Below, piece after piece: positions 37,484-50,684 of a stretch of 64,000 nt of DNA. Source of the stretch: Tetrahymena elliotti 4EA (taxonomy: Eukaryota; Ciliophora; Oligohymenophorea; Hymenostomatida; Tetrahymenidae); contig JH720306.1 of the NCBI GenBank assembly GCA_000231825.2, positions 1,509,912 to 1,573,911 on the forward strand. The letters are read 5' to 3'. The notes beneath the pieces were generated by a model that did not search any database, was not told the origin of the DNA, and saw only the letters and a list, made by a program, of their open reading frames with translations. The position numbers and the translations under genes are program-made. Every line of letters starts with the position of its first letter. Positions within the stretch are counted from its first letter, which is position 1.

Positions 37484-38715
37484 GCTTGATTTCATTTTAA
37501 AATTCATCTATTTTTTAAGTTGTTGATAAAATTATTCTGATCAATAAACAAACATTTTTAAAACTACTTTTTGAATTTTTAAAATCTTTTATTCATTTTT
37601 GAAATTTTATTTATAAAAATATTTAATTTTAAATTTATTTTGTTGAATTTTATTTAATATTTTTTAAACCTAAATTTATTTAAAAAAAATAAGCTTAAAA
37701 TCCTTTTTTATAAAATTTATTTGTAATTTTAAAAAAAATTTTTAAATAAACCATTTCACCAAATAAAATTAATTAAATGATGACTTAAATCAATAAACAT
37801 CTTTAAGTTGTTGAAAATATGCAATCTAAAAAATACAAACAAGAAATATAAAAACAGCTAAATTTCTATCATTAAATTAATCTAAGTTAATATAGAAATT
37901 ACATAAGTAAATATCAATCAAAAATTTTGTAAAACCAATATTTTTGAAAGAATATTTTAAAATACTAAATTATTAGTTACTAATTTTTAGTTAAATAATA
38001 AATTAAATTTTTTCCTGTTTAACATCAATTAGATTTGTATAAAATTTCATGACTATTTATAAAAATAAGAATTGGATATTTCATCTAAAATATAAAAAAT
38101 TATGGACAAAATTATTTTGAAGATATTTTATCATAAAAAATAAAATATCTTCAAATAAATTGCAATAAATAGAACATTAAAAGCTTCCAATTAAAGATGA
38201 GCAGACTTTTTACAGATGTTTTATCTCAAAGATAATTTAATACCCCTCAACTTGTTTGCAGAAATTATAAATAGAACATGGAAAAATTCTAATTTAAGAT
38301 GAGCAGGAATTTTATGGATCATAATCTCAGAGATAATTTAATACTGCTCAGATGGTTTATAGATAATGAAAATTATCTATTTTGATTAGATAAGGAGAGT
38401 AAAGAAATAAAAAATTAAGCTTCATATTAAGTTTAGTTAAGCAAATTAATTTATCCATTAAATTGTCTACCACATACCACTGTATCTTTACTAAAATTTA
38501 TCTATCATTATTGTAAAATTTAATTTGGATAGAAGAATTGTTATTTACAATCAAATTAAAATTACTAAATAAGGTTATGTGGCTCTAAAAGCGTCTACAT
38601 ATTTATTTTTGTTTTTTGTGACTTTCGTTCCATGCTTAAATAATTTCTAAATTTAAGCAAAATACAAATCCAAATAATAATTAATAATATTAGCAAAGGT
38701 AAATTTTCTTTAAAG
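37484..38715. other. Intergenic between two plus-strand genes, with a duplicated element
   Basis: 1.2 kb of A+T-rich DNA. The first 600 bases hold nothing recognisable. A tandem pair of about 102-bp units lies at 38168-38371. No coding frame. Confidence 0.65.
38168..38371. repeat. Tandem pair of 102-bp units with conserved motifs
   Basis: The two units (38168-38269 and 38270-38371) share, at matching positions, AATAGAACAT, GATGAGCAG (38196 and 38298), a TCTCARAGATAATTTAATAC block (38224 and 38325) and a CTCA end. In unit 2, TGAGCAG (38300-38306) is perfectly complementary to CTGCTCA (38344-38350). The motifs are conserved while the spacers differ, which suggests selected elements such as small RNA genes or protein-binding sites. 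Confidence 0.55.
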
Positions 38716-39869
38716 ATGTCAGAGTGGGATATGCCTATTTATGTTCCTAAAAATTAGTAGAACAAGCAGTAGCCAACTTAATAAAATAAAGAAATTTAGT
38801 TAAATAATAAAAGTAAGCTTTAATATATTCCAAAATCTCAAATAAAGGAAGATTAAGAAGAGAAAAAGGTGAATGTAGATGACTAAAAAGAACAAAAAAA
38901 TACTCAAAATTCAAATAGCAAAAGTTTGAGATTCTTTGACGTTGCTGCTAATTTGGGCAGTTCATAATTTGCTGGTTTTTATAAAGGAAAGAGGTTCCAT
39001 GATAATGATGTTAAAGATGTAATTCAAAGAGCAAAAGAAGGTGGTTGTGACAGATTACTATTGTCTGCTTCCAATTTAAAAGATGCAAAAGAATGCTATT
39101 AAATTAGTTAATTAGATGATAAATTTTATTGCACAGTAGGGCTTCATCCAGCAAAAGCAAATGAAGCAGATTAAAACACCAATAACTACTTTAATTAATT
39201 AGATGGACTCATTTCAAAGTATGGGAAAAAGTGTGTTGCTGTAGGTGAATGCGGTTTAGATTACGATAGACTTTTTTGTTCAAAAAAAGAAGTTTAGCTC
39301 AAGGTATTTGAAGCTCACTTCAATCTCTCTGAAAAATACTAACTTCCCTTATATCTCCATAGTAGAAATTCTAGAGAAGATTTTTTGAATATTATTCAAA
39401 AGAATAAAAAGAGATTTACTAATGGCTTAGTTCATTCTTATACAGGTAATTTAACAATCTAAAAATCAAAATATAACTTTTAAATTTAAATTAATTAGGT
39501 GGTATAGCTGAGTTAGAAGAGTTACTTTAAGAAGGCCTTTATATTAGTATAAATGCTTTGACATTTAAAAATAAAAAGGATTATGAAGTAGTTAAGAGAA
39601 TACCCTTAGATAAAATTATGATTGAAACAGATGCACCTTATTGTAAAATAAAACCTTCTGATGATGGATATTCGTTTATTACATCAGAAGAACCTCAGTT
39701 TATTAAAAAGGAGAAGTACCAAAAAGGATTTTTCATTTAAGGTAGAAATGAGCCTTACTTTGTCAGAGAAGTTAGTGAAATGTTATCTGGAGTTTTAGAA
39801 AAAGACGAATATGAAATAGCTGAGCAATGTTATTAAAATTCTCTCAAATTTTTCAACATCAAAGAATGA
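38716..39869 (+). CDS. TatD-family nuclease, TATDN1 type (366 aa)
   Basis: Exons 38716-39445 and 39499-39869 (intron 53 nt) give 367 codons, TGA 39867-39869. The core aligns with TATDN1: FFDVAANLGSSQFAGFYKGK, TVGLHPAKA, VAVGECGLDYDRLF, LYLHSRNS, LVHSYTG and MIETDAPYC. The metal ligands in the HP, GECGLD, LH, HS and TDAP motifs are kept. TatD enzymes are metal-dependent 3'-5' exonucleases or endonucleases linked to DNA repair and apoptosis-type DNA degradation. Compared with the roughly 300-residue family there is an extra N-terminal Gln/Lys-rich tail of about 70 residues. Its role is unknown; localisation is possible. The start chosen is the only ATG ahead of the tail. Confidence 0.9.
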
Positions 39870-40227
39870 CAGATTTACTAATAATCTCAATGAAATTAAA
39901 ATTTCAAATTGTAATAAAATAAATTATGAAATAAATTAATTATTTTCATTATTAGTATATGTTAATTTTTTATTACATTTATATAGTTGTGATTTAATAA
40001 CAAATTAAAATTTGATGCTCATTCAACATACTGAAATAAACATTTATTATTAGACTTTTTCTTTTTTGACTTAATTCACTAAATTTCTCATATATTTTTG
40101 GTAAAAAAGAATAATAAAATAAAATTTTCTGTCTTAATTAATTTAAGTAGAGATAGTTGTTAATTCTACCAACTAACATTCAATCAGTAGTGGATAAATA
40201 GCTATAATTATTACCCAAATTATACAA
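39870..40227. other. Short intergenic region
   Basis: About 360 bp of A+T-rich DNA, 3' UTR of the nuclease gene and promoter of the next gene. Nothing else seen. Confidence 0.65.
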
Positions 40228-43200
40228 ATGGATGACTAAAACAGGTTAAGTTTTTTCAGCGAAACCACAAAAAATATGAAATCCCTTCTAGGAAAATAAG
40301 GGTTGTTTTAAAGATATATTAAAGAACTTTATGATGAGACAAAAGATGAAACTTTTTAATAGATTAGTAAGTTTGTAAGAATAAATTGCAAATATCTGTT
40401 AAAATACTTTGGGGAGTATAAGGATTAATTCAATTAATGTGGAGGTAGGCACAACGAATACTTAACAAGCTTGTATCAAGCCAAAGATTACTTGGATATA
40501 GATTCAAAAGTAAATGGCAAAGATATTTTTGTTCATAAAGCTGATAAAATATTTATTGAGAAAGGCGATAAAGTACTTATTAAGAGGAAAATACTAAATG
40601 ATTATATGAGTATAATCAATAAAAGATAATCAATTGTAGATGATATAGAAGGGAATTTTATAGCTCTTTTTGAAATGCATGAAGGAACTCTCTAGTATTA
40701 TAATAAATATTATTCAAAGTAGAACAAAAAAAGATATTAAAGGCTTTTGAACCTTCTGATACCAGAATTTAGGTATATATTAAAATTTGTAACAAACAAA
40801 GGTAGGTAGTTTGAATCCAGATTAAGAAATTATAGTGATATCAAGTATGATAAATAAAAATCTAAAATAGATGAATCCTACAACAAAAGATCTACTTCTT
40901 TTGGTTATTAAAACTAATCTCTATTTGCAAAGAAAAAAGACAAATAAAATAAGAGAGAAGACCAAAGTTTTGATTCAGCAATTCTGGATTAAATAGAGCT
41001 TAACTATGAAATTGAAAGATAAAAATATCAAAGCTTACTGGAGAAAAAAGCATTGCTGCAAAAGTAGAAATTTGAACATTTGGCTAAATCTAAAGGATAT
41101 TTTTACTTGGAAAATTCAGATAACCTAACAAGTAAATGTGACTCTTATGAAGCAGCAAAATTTGGAACAGATAAAATGAAATAACGTATTTTCGAAAAGG
41201 ATATGAAATAAATTATTAAAGAAAACAAAATCTAACTTGAAAAAGAAGCTATTGAGAAACAAAACAGTCAGTAAACGGAAGAAAGTGAGGAAGTCAAGAT
41301 GAAAAAGTGTAATCAATTATTTATTTTGTTGTTAAATCTTTATCTAAATACTAAATAAAACACCTAAAAAAAGTGAGGAGAAAACTTTATTTGGAGAAAA
41401 AAAAGAGACAAAAAGAACTACTCCAAAATGTCAAAGATACAATTTAAAGTTTTAAGAGACTCAGTGTCTAAAGTTAATTTTTATAAGACCTGCTTACAGA
41501 CAAAAGTATAGTTTCTGAAAAAGAATAACAACAAAAATCTTAAAAAATACCAACTTAAAATAAAATTAAATTGTCTTCTGAATAGAAGCTTTAGTATATC
41601 AATAAAAAATAAAGCTTTTAAAGTATCGATTTTGGGATTGACTCAAACATAAGATTGAATTCAAAAACTAATTTAAGTTCTTTATATCAGCTTAAATAAT
41701 ACTAAACATTCAAGAATTAGCCAATGATTTTAAAAGATGATGTTTCATTTAAAAAGTTCAAAGAAAAATATTTTTTTTAAAAAGACAATTAAAATGATGG
41801 AGAAATAAAACCTTATATTTAATAATTATCTACTAAAGAGCTTAAAAGTAGCAATACACTTGCACTACCTTTGACTATTAATGAATTAAAAGCATCTTTA
41901 GTTAACCAGTTCTTATCTTTAAATAATAAACCTAAAAAAGCTTCTTTTTCTGATAACGAAAGTATTACTTCTTAAAGTAAATCTACTAATCAACAAATCT
42001 TAACTTTAAATACTAGCTTTGATAAAAAGAAAGATGGCTAGTAAGATAGTGGTAATTTGTAGACAAAAAATTAAACTGAAGGTAAAATTGGAAGTAGGGT
42101 CTTTTAATCAAGTACAGATAATAGTCAAAAGAAGGATTAAGATTAAGTTGATTATTAAGAACGCTAATAATTTAATTACTACAGCTCTTAGCAAAAGAAC
42201 AAAGAACAAAAGTAAAAATAATAAGAATCATACGTATAGAAGCAGTACTAACCAATTGAGTTACCTAAAGAAGATATTTTTATTTTCAAGAAACTAAATA
42301 AAATTTATTTAGAAAAATTTTATCAAGAAAAGATTTTGAATTAGAAATCATAGCAGAATATTTAACCTCTATATTCTCTTGAAGATATAAATAAAGTCAA
42401 AGAGAAATCTTAGTAGTAGAGGAATAGTATCATTCTCTCTCGTTCTTAAAAATCTATTCCTTATTTATCTGAAATTTTTGGATCTAACAAAACAAAAAAA
42501 GACAGTAAAGCTAATATCAGACTTCCAAGTGTGGCTGATTTTATTTCTGGTTAAAATCAAGGTTATTCTCAAAATGATAGAAATTATTTATAAACTAATT
42601 TTGTGAATTCACCAAGTTTGGAATTTTAGGAGTATAGTTCTAAAAAAAATAGCTTTAATTAAAATGAGTAAAACCAAAGACTTTAAATTTAAACAAACTC
42701 TTTTCAAGCCTTAGCTATTGATTTAGACATAAATACATAAGAATATTATTAAGATCCTAAGTCTGCTGCAGCTAATATGTCATCTACTCCTTAAACTAAT
42801 TTTTAATTTGATTTCAATCCAATAAATACAATTAATGAAGAGGATTTATCAAATAGATCTGCATCTTTTAAAAAGAAAATAAATGGGGATTTTAAATAAT
42901 TCGCAAATAAAATAAACAATTAGGATAGTAATAATACTTCATCATAATCATCAGTTTCTTCTAGTGACCTTTAAATGTAGCAGCCTCTACTTAGTTAAGA
43001 AAAGAAAATTAGTATTTAGCTTTATGACAACAAACCATTTATTTAAAAACCATAACACAAATAAAATCTAAGCTATGATAGCAATTTAAATACAAATATT
43101 GAGAAAAAAAGTGGAAAGATTGATACTGAAAATGGTGATTTTTATTTTAAAAAGAAAAATTATACTATAGAATCTTAGTGCTCTCCTATAAATGCATCAA

Positions 43201-44180
43201 TGTCAACTAACATGAGCAACTCTTAAGGGATTTAAAAATTATTATTAAATGATAAATAAGTCTATCCGACTTAAAGTGATTTTGTGAAAGAGAAAAAAAC
43301 AAAAGGAAAAATTAATAATTCAATTTCTTTTCTATCTACAAAAATATCTACTTAACCAAGTTAACCTAGCTAAAATTATAGGAGGAAGCTCAATTAATCA
43401 ATTAATAGTCCTGTAAATTTCATAAAATCATCAGTAAATACTCCAAATCTATAAAATTCTAAGGATGTGAGCCCAAGTAATTAATAAATTTTTAATTAAA
43501 AAATTGATTAACAGAAGAATAAATAAAATATTCTATTGCCACCTTTTCAATTATTCAATAAAAAAGAAAAAATATAGTAAGAACAGTAAATGAAGTAATT
43601 TAACAATTCAATTAATAATTTGAGTTAAAAAATTATATCTTAATAATTTGATTTACATAAGCTGAATGATAAGTTTTATACAAAGCAAAAACAATCATCT
43701 AAATTGTTTAATATATTAAATAAAAAATATGATATTTGTATTGATAAAAAAGAAAAAAGCTTCAATTAATATATAAAATAAATCAACTCTCCCATACTAG
43801 ATTAGGTAACTATAATATAAAAAGAAAAGTTATAAGAAAGGCTTACACCTTTTGAGATATTTAAACTTGACAAAGAATTAAAACCTCTTGATAGGCAAAA
43901 ATAACTAGAAAAATTAAATTAATATTCTTAATAGGCAGGTATTGAAAATAGAGAGTTGAGATTTATTTCTAGAAAATGTAGTTAAACAATAGACTAAACA
44001 GACCTAAATCTTTAATAAAATTTGAAAAAAGAGCAGAATTAAATTCCTTAAAATGCAATTGATCTTATATTAAAACTAAAAAAATCTAAATAATTTGTCA
44101 GCCCTCAAAAAACTTAGTTATTAACTGAAAAATGGAATTTATATGAGAATCAATCCCAATAATATTAATCAAAAAGTTGA
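40228..44180 (+). CDS. Large Gln/Asn/Ser-rich protein of unknown function (about 1293 aa)
   Basis: ATG 40228 (MDDQNRLSFFSETTKN), TGA 44178-44180. The frame changes once near 41300. An intron at 41307-41377 (71 nt) or 41285-41373 (89 nt) restores it; both leave whole codons, the first giving 1293 residues. The first 220 residues look globular and helical, with many Lys and Tyr (ELYDETKDETFQQISKFVRI, FIALFEMHEGTLQYYNKYYS). Then a Lys/Glu coiled coil (about 280-420) leads into about 850 residues of low complexity dominated by Gln, Asn, Ser and Lys. More than 150 Gln are coded by TAA or TAG. No domain was recognised. Such tails are common in ciliates. Confidence 0.75.
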
Positions 44181-44815
44181 TTTCAATTTTGATAAATCCA
44201 AACATTTAATTATTAAAATCTATTTTAAAGTGTTCAAATTATTTTGAAAATGGAAAATAATTAATAGTTATATAATTATCACTTGAATCATAAATTCTTA
44301 AAAATTTCTAAATTATAAATTGTAAAATTACGCTAAAAGATACTTTTTATATTTATTTTACAATACAAAATAAGAAAATTAATCTTGTGCATTTCATATT
44401 AAAAAAAAATTTTCTCAAAATTAAAATTTTTGGATGAAGCAATCGATATTCGAATTTTTAACAGTAGCCAACCCCTTAACCTTAAAGAATGAAAAAAGAG
44501 TATTAAGTTATATAATAATGAAAAAACAAAAAAACTTAAATAATTTTAAATAAATAATCAAATTAAAATCAATTAATAATTTTTAATTGATTGAAAACAC
44601 AAATTTAAACTAATAAATTTAATTAAAAAATGAAAGATAGTCTTTTGGGAGTTTATTTAGTTTTTTGAAATTAAAATTTATTTATTTAGTGTAGAAATTA
44701 GAAATAAATATTTAGTTTTTGTACAAAATATTTAAACAACAAAGTAGATATAGTTATTAAGAGAATATATAATTAATAAATTAATGTACATATTTTCAAT
44801 TAAATTGTCATTTTT
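44181..44815. other. Convergent intergenic region
   Basis: About 630 bp between convergent genes. A GC-richer patch at 44440-44500 contains CCAACCCCTTAACC but no extended telomeric repeat. No gene seen. Confidence 0.6.
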
Positions 44816-47461
44816 TCATAGAATTGGGGAGAATCTAAGTAGTATTTATTCTTTTTTCCAAGAAATAAAATCAAATTTTTCAATAAGCAAAGGGTTTGTT
44901 TTATTAATTATATAAACTTCATAATCTCTTGTAGCAAGGATTTCTAAATTATTAAAATCTGATTTATCTTGTTCAATATTAACCACTTAACCTTTTTATT
45001 TTTTAGGTTTTTATTACTCTATTAATTTTTATTTTTATCTTTCTTATTTTAAATCTTCTATAATCCTTTTTTGTTGCTATGATTTTGTTAAATAATAGTA
45101 TGGGTTGGTTTGATCTGAAGGAGGTTTATACTTGGGTGTATTATTTTTAGAAGATTTACTTCTAGGTGTATTATTTTTTGGAGTATTCTCAAAAGAATTG
45201 TTTGAATTTTACTAAGCTCTTTATTCTTCAAAAAATATGGATTTTGTAAAATTCTCTTAGTTTTTTGGAGTTAATAATAGTTTTGAAGCAGAGCGCTGTC
45301 TAGGAGAAGGTAAGGACCCTAAAAATTATGAAGGACTCTTGAAAGGAGCTGATGGATTTTACTTTTAAATATTACTAGTTTTTATAGACTCATTAGAATT
45401 TTCAGTATCCAAATTTTAAAATCCTTGCATTCTCATTTTTTCATATTCTTGCTTTTATCTGAGCTATTCATTATATTATTTACGATTTTTGTAAATCATC
45501 TTAACTTACTCATTAAATTAAGGTATATAAATCATTGGATTCATCCTAGGTGTAGGAATAATTGCCTATGGAATCAGAGATACAGATTTAGTTTGCTTAA
45601 CTTTATCAAAAAACTCACTTTTAGTTTACTATTCCTTCAGTGGCGTTTAATCTTAAATAAAAATATTACTATTTTATTTATTTTTAAGTGTTTTAGATTA
45701 AACATTTTGAATAGATGAATAAAAATCTGTTTAACTATCTATTGAATGAATAGTTGATAATCCTAGAGTATCTAATTTTCCTTGTTAGCTATTCCACTAC
45801 TATTACTAAGATTATTACTACTACTCACTTTTTAAAGTTCTTTATTTGACTTGATCAATTTTATTTTATCTAGTATCATCAGTAGTAAGATCATTAACTG
45901 AAAGACAATAATTTTCATATTTGTTCATGTCTTAGCAAAAAATATATAGCATAGACTTTTACATACTTTCATCAAATATCGCTAATTTTACAAATTTTGG
46001 CTATTTTAATGTCAAATAATTTACTTAGATATTTATTACAGACCAAAAGTTTGTATATGGTTCAAACTTTTAGATTTGAATATAATTGTCCACTATGATA
46101 GGAGAGCCTGCTACATATAAACATTTATTAAGCTGAGAAACTGTTCCACAAATGAAATTTTATTTGAGTTCTAATGAAGCTATTTCAAAAATTTACTGAC
46201 TTTTTATGTTGTATTTTTCACATGAAATGAGATTTTCTCCATGAAATCCTTATCCTCCAATAATATACACAAAATCATCTAGCTAAAGTAAAAGATGATT
46301 ATACCTTGCAAAGAATAACCTGCTTTTAATCATAAATTTTTTAAGTGTAAAATCAATTAACATACAAGTTGATTAAGCAATGCCATTGGCTTTTCCTCCA
46401 CAAATAAAAAGTTCTTCACTATTTTATAAATGAATTTATCCAAAAGATTCTAACTATAATTAAAGTATTTCTTGTTTAAAAGTTGATCTCTCAACATCAA
46501 TTTTAAACACTGTATTTATCACATGTCCAGGAAGTATATCTTAATTATAAGTTAGCTAATCCTTAATAATATCCTTTACAGCTTTTATATTGTCAGCATG
46601 AGGCATCAAATTAGAATATTTATTTAAAACAATTTCTGTTTATATAAAGTATATTAAATGATCTTTATTTTATCGCTTTACAATTCTCTTATTATCATAA
46701 TATTATCTTTTTTCGTTATAAAAATGAGGATCTTTAATTTAGTTCATGCGAAAATCCTTTTTATACCAGCAATAGTCATCAAAAATTTTATTATTAATGC
46801 AAGCTAAATCAAAGTCATCTTCATTAAAAGGATCTATTAAACTCTCAATATAGTTTTCATCATTTTCTTATATATATTAATCTTAATCTCTCAAATCTTG
46901 TTCATCTAAATCATATTCAAATTCAACATCTTGATCTAAATTGGTAAACGTTTTAACTTTTTATAATTTTGTTGAACCTATTATATCTAATGAATTAGGA
47001 ATTTCTAACATAATATTTGACTTGGAAATATATTTCATTTTTCTATTAAGCTGCTCTTCAAAAGACTCTGGTTTTACCTAGGAAGTTCCATTTGATGTTC
47101 CTTATTCAGCACCAATATTTGTAGAATTGTATTTATTTCCTTCTAATATTGTTTTATATATGATAGATTTATGAATTCCAATATTTCTTTCATCATAATT
47201 ATTATAAAAAGGGTACTTCTAACTGTTGTTGAGGGAATTATTTCTCATAAACAAAGCAAGACTATCTAGTTATTCAATTGAAATCATATCATCTTTAGTT
47301 GCAAATCCAGAAACTAGATTCGAATCAACCTAGCTAAACCCAATCCTACTTTTACTTTTTCCGAATTGGGACTAAGTTTTATCTGCTCTTCTTTTTAACT
47401 CATCTTTTTATGTTGTTTCAAATTTATACTTTTTAAGATTTTCGTCACTTAAAAAATCCAT
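44816..47461 (-). CDS. Kelch-like beta-propeller protein with disordered C terminus (881 aa)
   Basis: One uninterrupted exon of 882 codons, TGA at 44816-44818. The N-terminal 230 residues are polar with acidic clusters. Around residues 345-500 lie kelch-like motifs: LFICGGKANGIAQSTCMLID, VYIIGGQGFHGENLISCEKY and a weaker CLYVAGSPIIVDNYIQIQ. The double-Gly and following Tyr or aromatic positions fit kelch blades, but fewer than the usual five to seven blades can be counted. The last 330 residues are Gln/Asn/Lys/Pro-rich, with two tandem NNTPRSK/NNTPKYK-type motifs. No BTB or F-box is visible, so a ubiquitin-ligase adaptor role is not supported. Start at 47461 is the first ATG of the frame. Confidence 0.75.
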
Positions 47462-50400
47462 AATTGACTTAATCAGTAAAATAGTTGAATCAGAATATTA
47501 ATTTAATGATATCAAAAAAAGTGATAATTAATTTTTAAGTTACTCTTAACATGTTAAATTTTGCTGATTTTTTTTTGATAGCTCAATAAGCTTCGATTTA
47601 ATAGCCTATCAATAAAATATTCAAAAAAAGAAAAAAAACAAACAATAAATTAATTTTTATTGACTGGATGGAAATGGTACAAAATAATTTTTTTTATTGT
47701 TATTAAAATTTTATTTTAAATCATAAACTAAAAATTGTTAAAAATAATATTGGTATAGATAATGAACTTATTATAATTAGATATAAAAATGGAGTATATT
47801 TTGATCTAGTTTTATTTGAATAGATTTTATTATTTAAAATACCATCATTAATTTTTTTTATTTATAATGTGAAGTAATATTTTTGCTTTTATAAAAATAA
47901 TCTGTTTAATTTTTAATATTTAGATTTAAAAAACTAATTCAACGTTTTCTCTACTTGCTTGCGCTATTTTCTGTTTTTTATTTATATTATTTAAAATTAT
48001 GAATTATTAACATTTCTTAGGCTTAATATTTGGGTAAATTTTGAATTCATTTTATTCTTTAAAATATAGTAATTGACTTTTTTTATAATGCCAAATTGTA
48101 TTTTTGTTTTTTTAGAAATTATTTCTTTTCAATCAAAATATTTTTTTTATCAAACTAACTAATTGCTTTCTATTTGTAATATTTTTTCATTGATATTATT
48201 TACAAAGCAGCTTTAAAATATTAAAATATTATTGGATATTAAATATGGGTTAATGTTAAAATTAGTCTATTTATTTTTAAATATTTAGATGAAAAAAATT
48301 TTTTTAATTTTCTAATTTAGAAGTTTTTTATCATTTAAATAAATTATTTAAAAAATAGTTAATGATTATCAACTTAATATTTGATATTATATTTTGGTAA
48401 TAGTTGATATTGTGTTAGTTATTTTTAAATATTTAGATTAAAAAATTGAATATTTTGTAATCAAATTGTTGTCTATTCTTAACTTATATTATTTTATAAT
48501 ATTTATTTTTGATCATTAACTTATTTCGTCAAAAATATTTGGGTAATAGTTTATATTATTTAGTTTAGTTTCAAATATTTGGATTTTAAAAAACTCAATA
48601 TTTTCTACTTGTATGCTTATCTATTTTTTTTTTGTAATTCTTGAAATTTTGGATTGTAACCTTCATAATTAAGGGGAAAATATATTTAAAAGAAATTTGA
48701 TTATGTCTTAGATATTTTATTTCTAATTAGATCAGAATATGCCAACAATTAATGAATTTAAAAAATTTAGTTACTTTCTTTTTAAAATAAATTTGCAAGT
48801 GGGTTTTGTAAAAGATTAAATTACAATTTCGTATTTTTTAAATAATGCACTAGTTTAAAGAAGAAATCTATTTCAATTGATAATTTGGTGAGATTTTGAA
48901 TTAATTACTTAACGTATATTTGATAAGCTTGTCTTAGTTTCAAATATTAATAATTTTATAATGATATTTAATAATAAAAATATGAGATTAGCAAATAATT
49001 AATATTCCATATTTAAAATTATTTATGTTAAACTAGAAGGTGTTTATTTTTTACAAGGATTGTGAATTTCATAGTATTTATTGAAAATTTAAATACAATA
49101 CAATATTAATTTTATTAAGAAGTAATTTATGAGGATCTTCACAATTTTTTATTTTGAAATCAATATTGAATTAAATAATAAATTCTGATGTAAAAAATAA
49201 AGAAATTATAATTTACAAATTTTAAATAAAAATTTCATTAAAGCCTTGCTTGGTTAAAATTTATTTGAAATTAAAATTGTTTTTTTGTTTCAAAATTAAA
49301 TTATTTTTTATTATTTCATTAAGCCAAAAATAGTGGATTGTGCTGGAGAAAATTAGGTAGTGATTGTTAGAATTTTTCTTTGTTAATTTCAAGATTTCAA
49401 ATTATTTTTGGTTTTTTTATTTAAAATAATTGGAAATAATCTATATCCAAAAGGTAAAATTCAAGCTTACTAATGTTAAGGGAGTAAGAGCTTTGATTAC
49501 GCAGTAATAATACTAAAAAATGAGTAAAAAAATTGTTTGTATTTTTTTTAACTCTGTAAATCTAATTTTAAGATTTAAATTTAATACTAGATGAATAGTA
49601 ATATTTAAGTTTTTGCTCCATCAAATGAGTATATTTAAATTCTTATTGTATCTTTTTTCAAATAAGATTCTCAATTTTTTTATTTGATGTATTTGTAAAT
49701 TCTATGAGATCCTATTTTATTTAAAAAAAATTAAGGAATTTTACACACTTGAATAAAAAATTATTAATTCATTAATTAATGTTTTATTAGCCAATAATTC
49801 TTAAATGTATTATGAGTTTTTGTGACAATATGAGTAGAAATATTATTAAGCAAAATAATAACTATTATAATTAGAATTCTAATACAATTCTTAAACAACT
49901 AAATCAAAGTGTTTTTTAATTAGGTTTTTAAAATATTCCTGCTGAATTATTAATAATTGCTTATTTCATAGAATAAATTAAGTATTTTTTAACTTTAATA
50001 AAATATCTATGCTATTTCACAAAAACACAAAGCCTCAGCCAATTTGTAAGTCTAGTAAATGAAATATTTATATTAATTACACTTCGTTTATAATATAGCA
50101 AATATTAGATAGATATAATATACATTCTTTGTTTACACAGGATTAGTTATGATACTTATTACAAGTTTTTGCTCAGAATTAATCTGCGTTTAATTTAAAA
50201 AAAATTATGATTTTTTTTTGGTTTTTATTTAATTGGGATGTTTATTGATTCTTAATTTTTAGGTTTTGTGTTTGTGTGTGTATGTATTTATTTATTTCAT
50301 GAGAGTTCAAAGATAATCAACAAGATTAAGAATATTTTGATAATTATTATTTGCTTCAAATATTTGATAAATATCAATTACTGCAACTTCATTTTATTCC

Positions 50401-50684
50401 TAAAAAAGGGAAAATTATTAACAAACACACAAATTCAGCAAGTTACTTACTGATAGTGTTTTCAACAATCAAAAATATTATAAAAAATAGAAATCATCTC
50501 AAAACTCTATTTCATATATACTGCTCATAATAAACTACAATCTATTGATATTTATTTAGATAATAAATTAATAATATACAGATTGATTGCAGTTATAGCA
50601 GCAATCTAGCAACTCACATTTTTACAATAAAATAAATCTTCTGAAACATCTTGCTAGCATACTAAATACCTTTAGAATTAAACC
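47462..50684. other. Longest intergenic stretch (3.2 kb), divergent, with diverged repeats
   Basis: Lies between the divergent kelch-like and DUF4419 genes. Repeats are listed at 47900-48640. A short GT-rich microsatellite sits near 50265-50280. The small ORF at 50268-50453 has intergenic base composition and no support. No RNA gene recognised. Confidence 0.6.
47900..48640. repeat. Diverged tandem repeats, period near 150 bp
   Basis: A shared block, roughly TTTTAAATATTTAGATTAAAAAA followed by TTGAATATTTTCTACTTG, recurs near 47923, 48284, 48432 and 48583. The last three are spaced 148 and 151 bp. Each is preceded by GGTAATAGTT-like or GTCTATTTATT-like sequence. The copies are diverged and noncoding. 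Confidence 0.45.

Noticed and set aside
44469..44484. CCAACCCCTTAACC as an internal telomere remnant
   Set aside because: Only one imperfect unit is present, so chance is likely.
50268..50453. 61-residue ORF beginning MFVCVCIYLF
   Set aside because: Begins in a GT microsatellite and has intergenic base composition; no in-frame TAA/TAG Gln and no splice partner.
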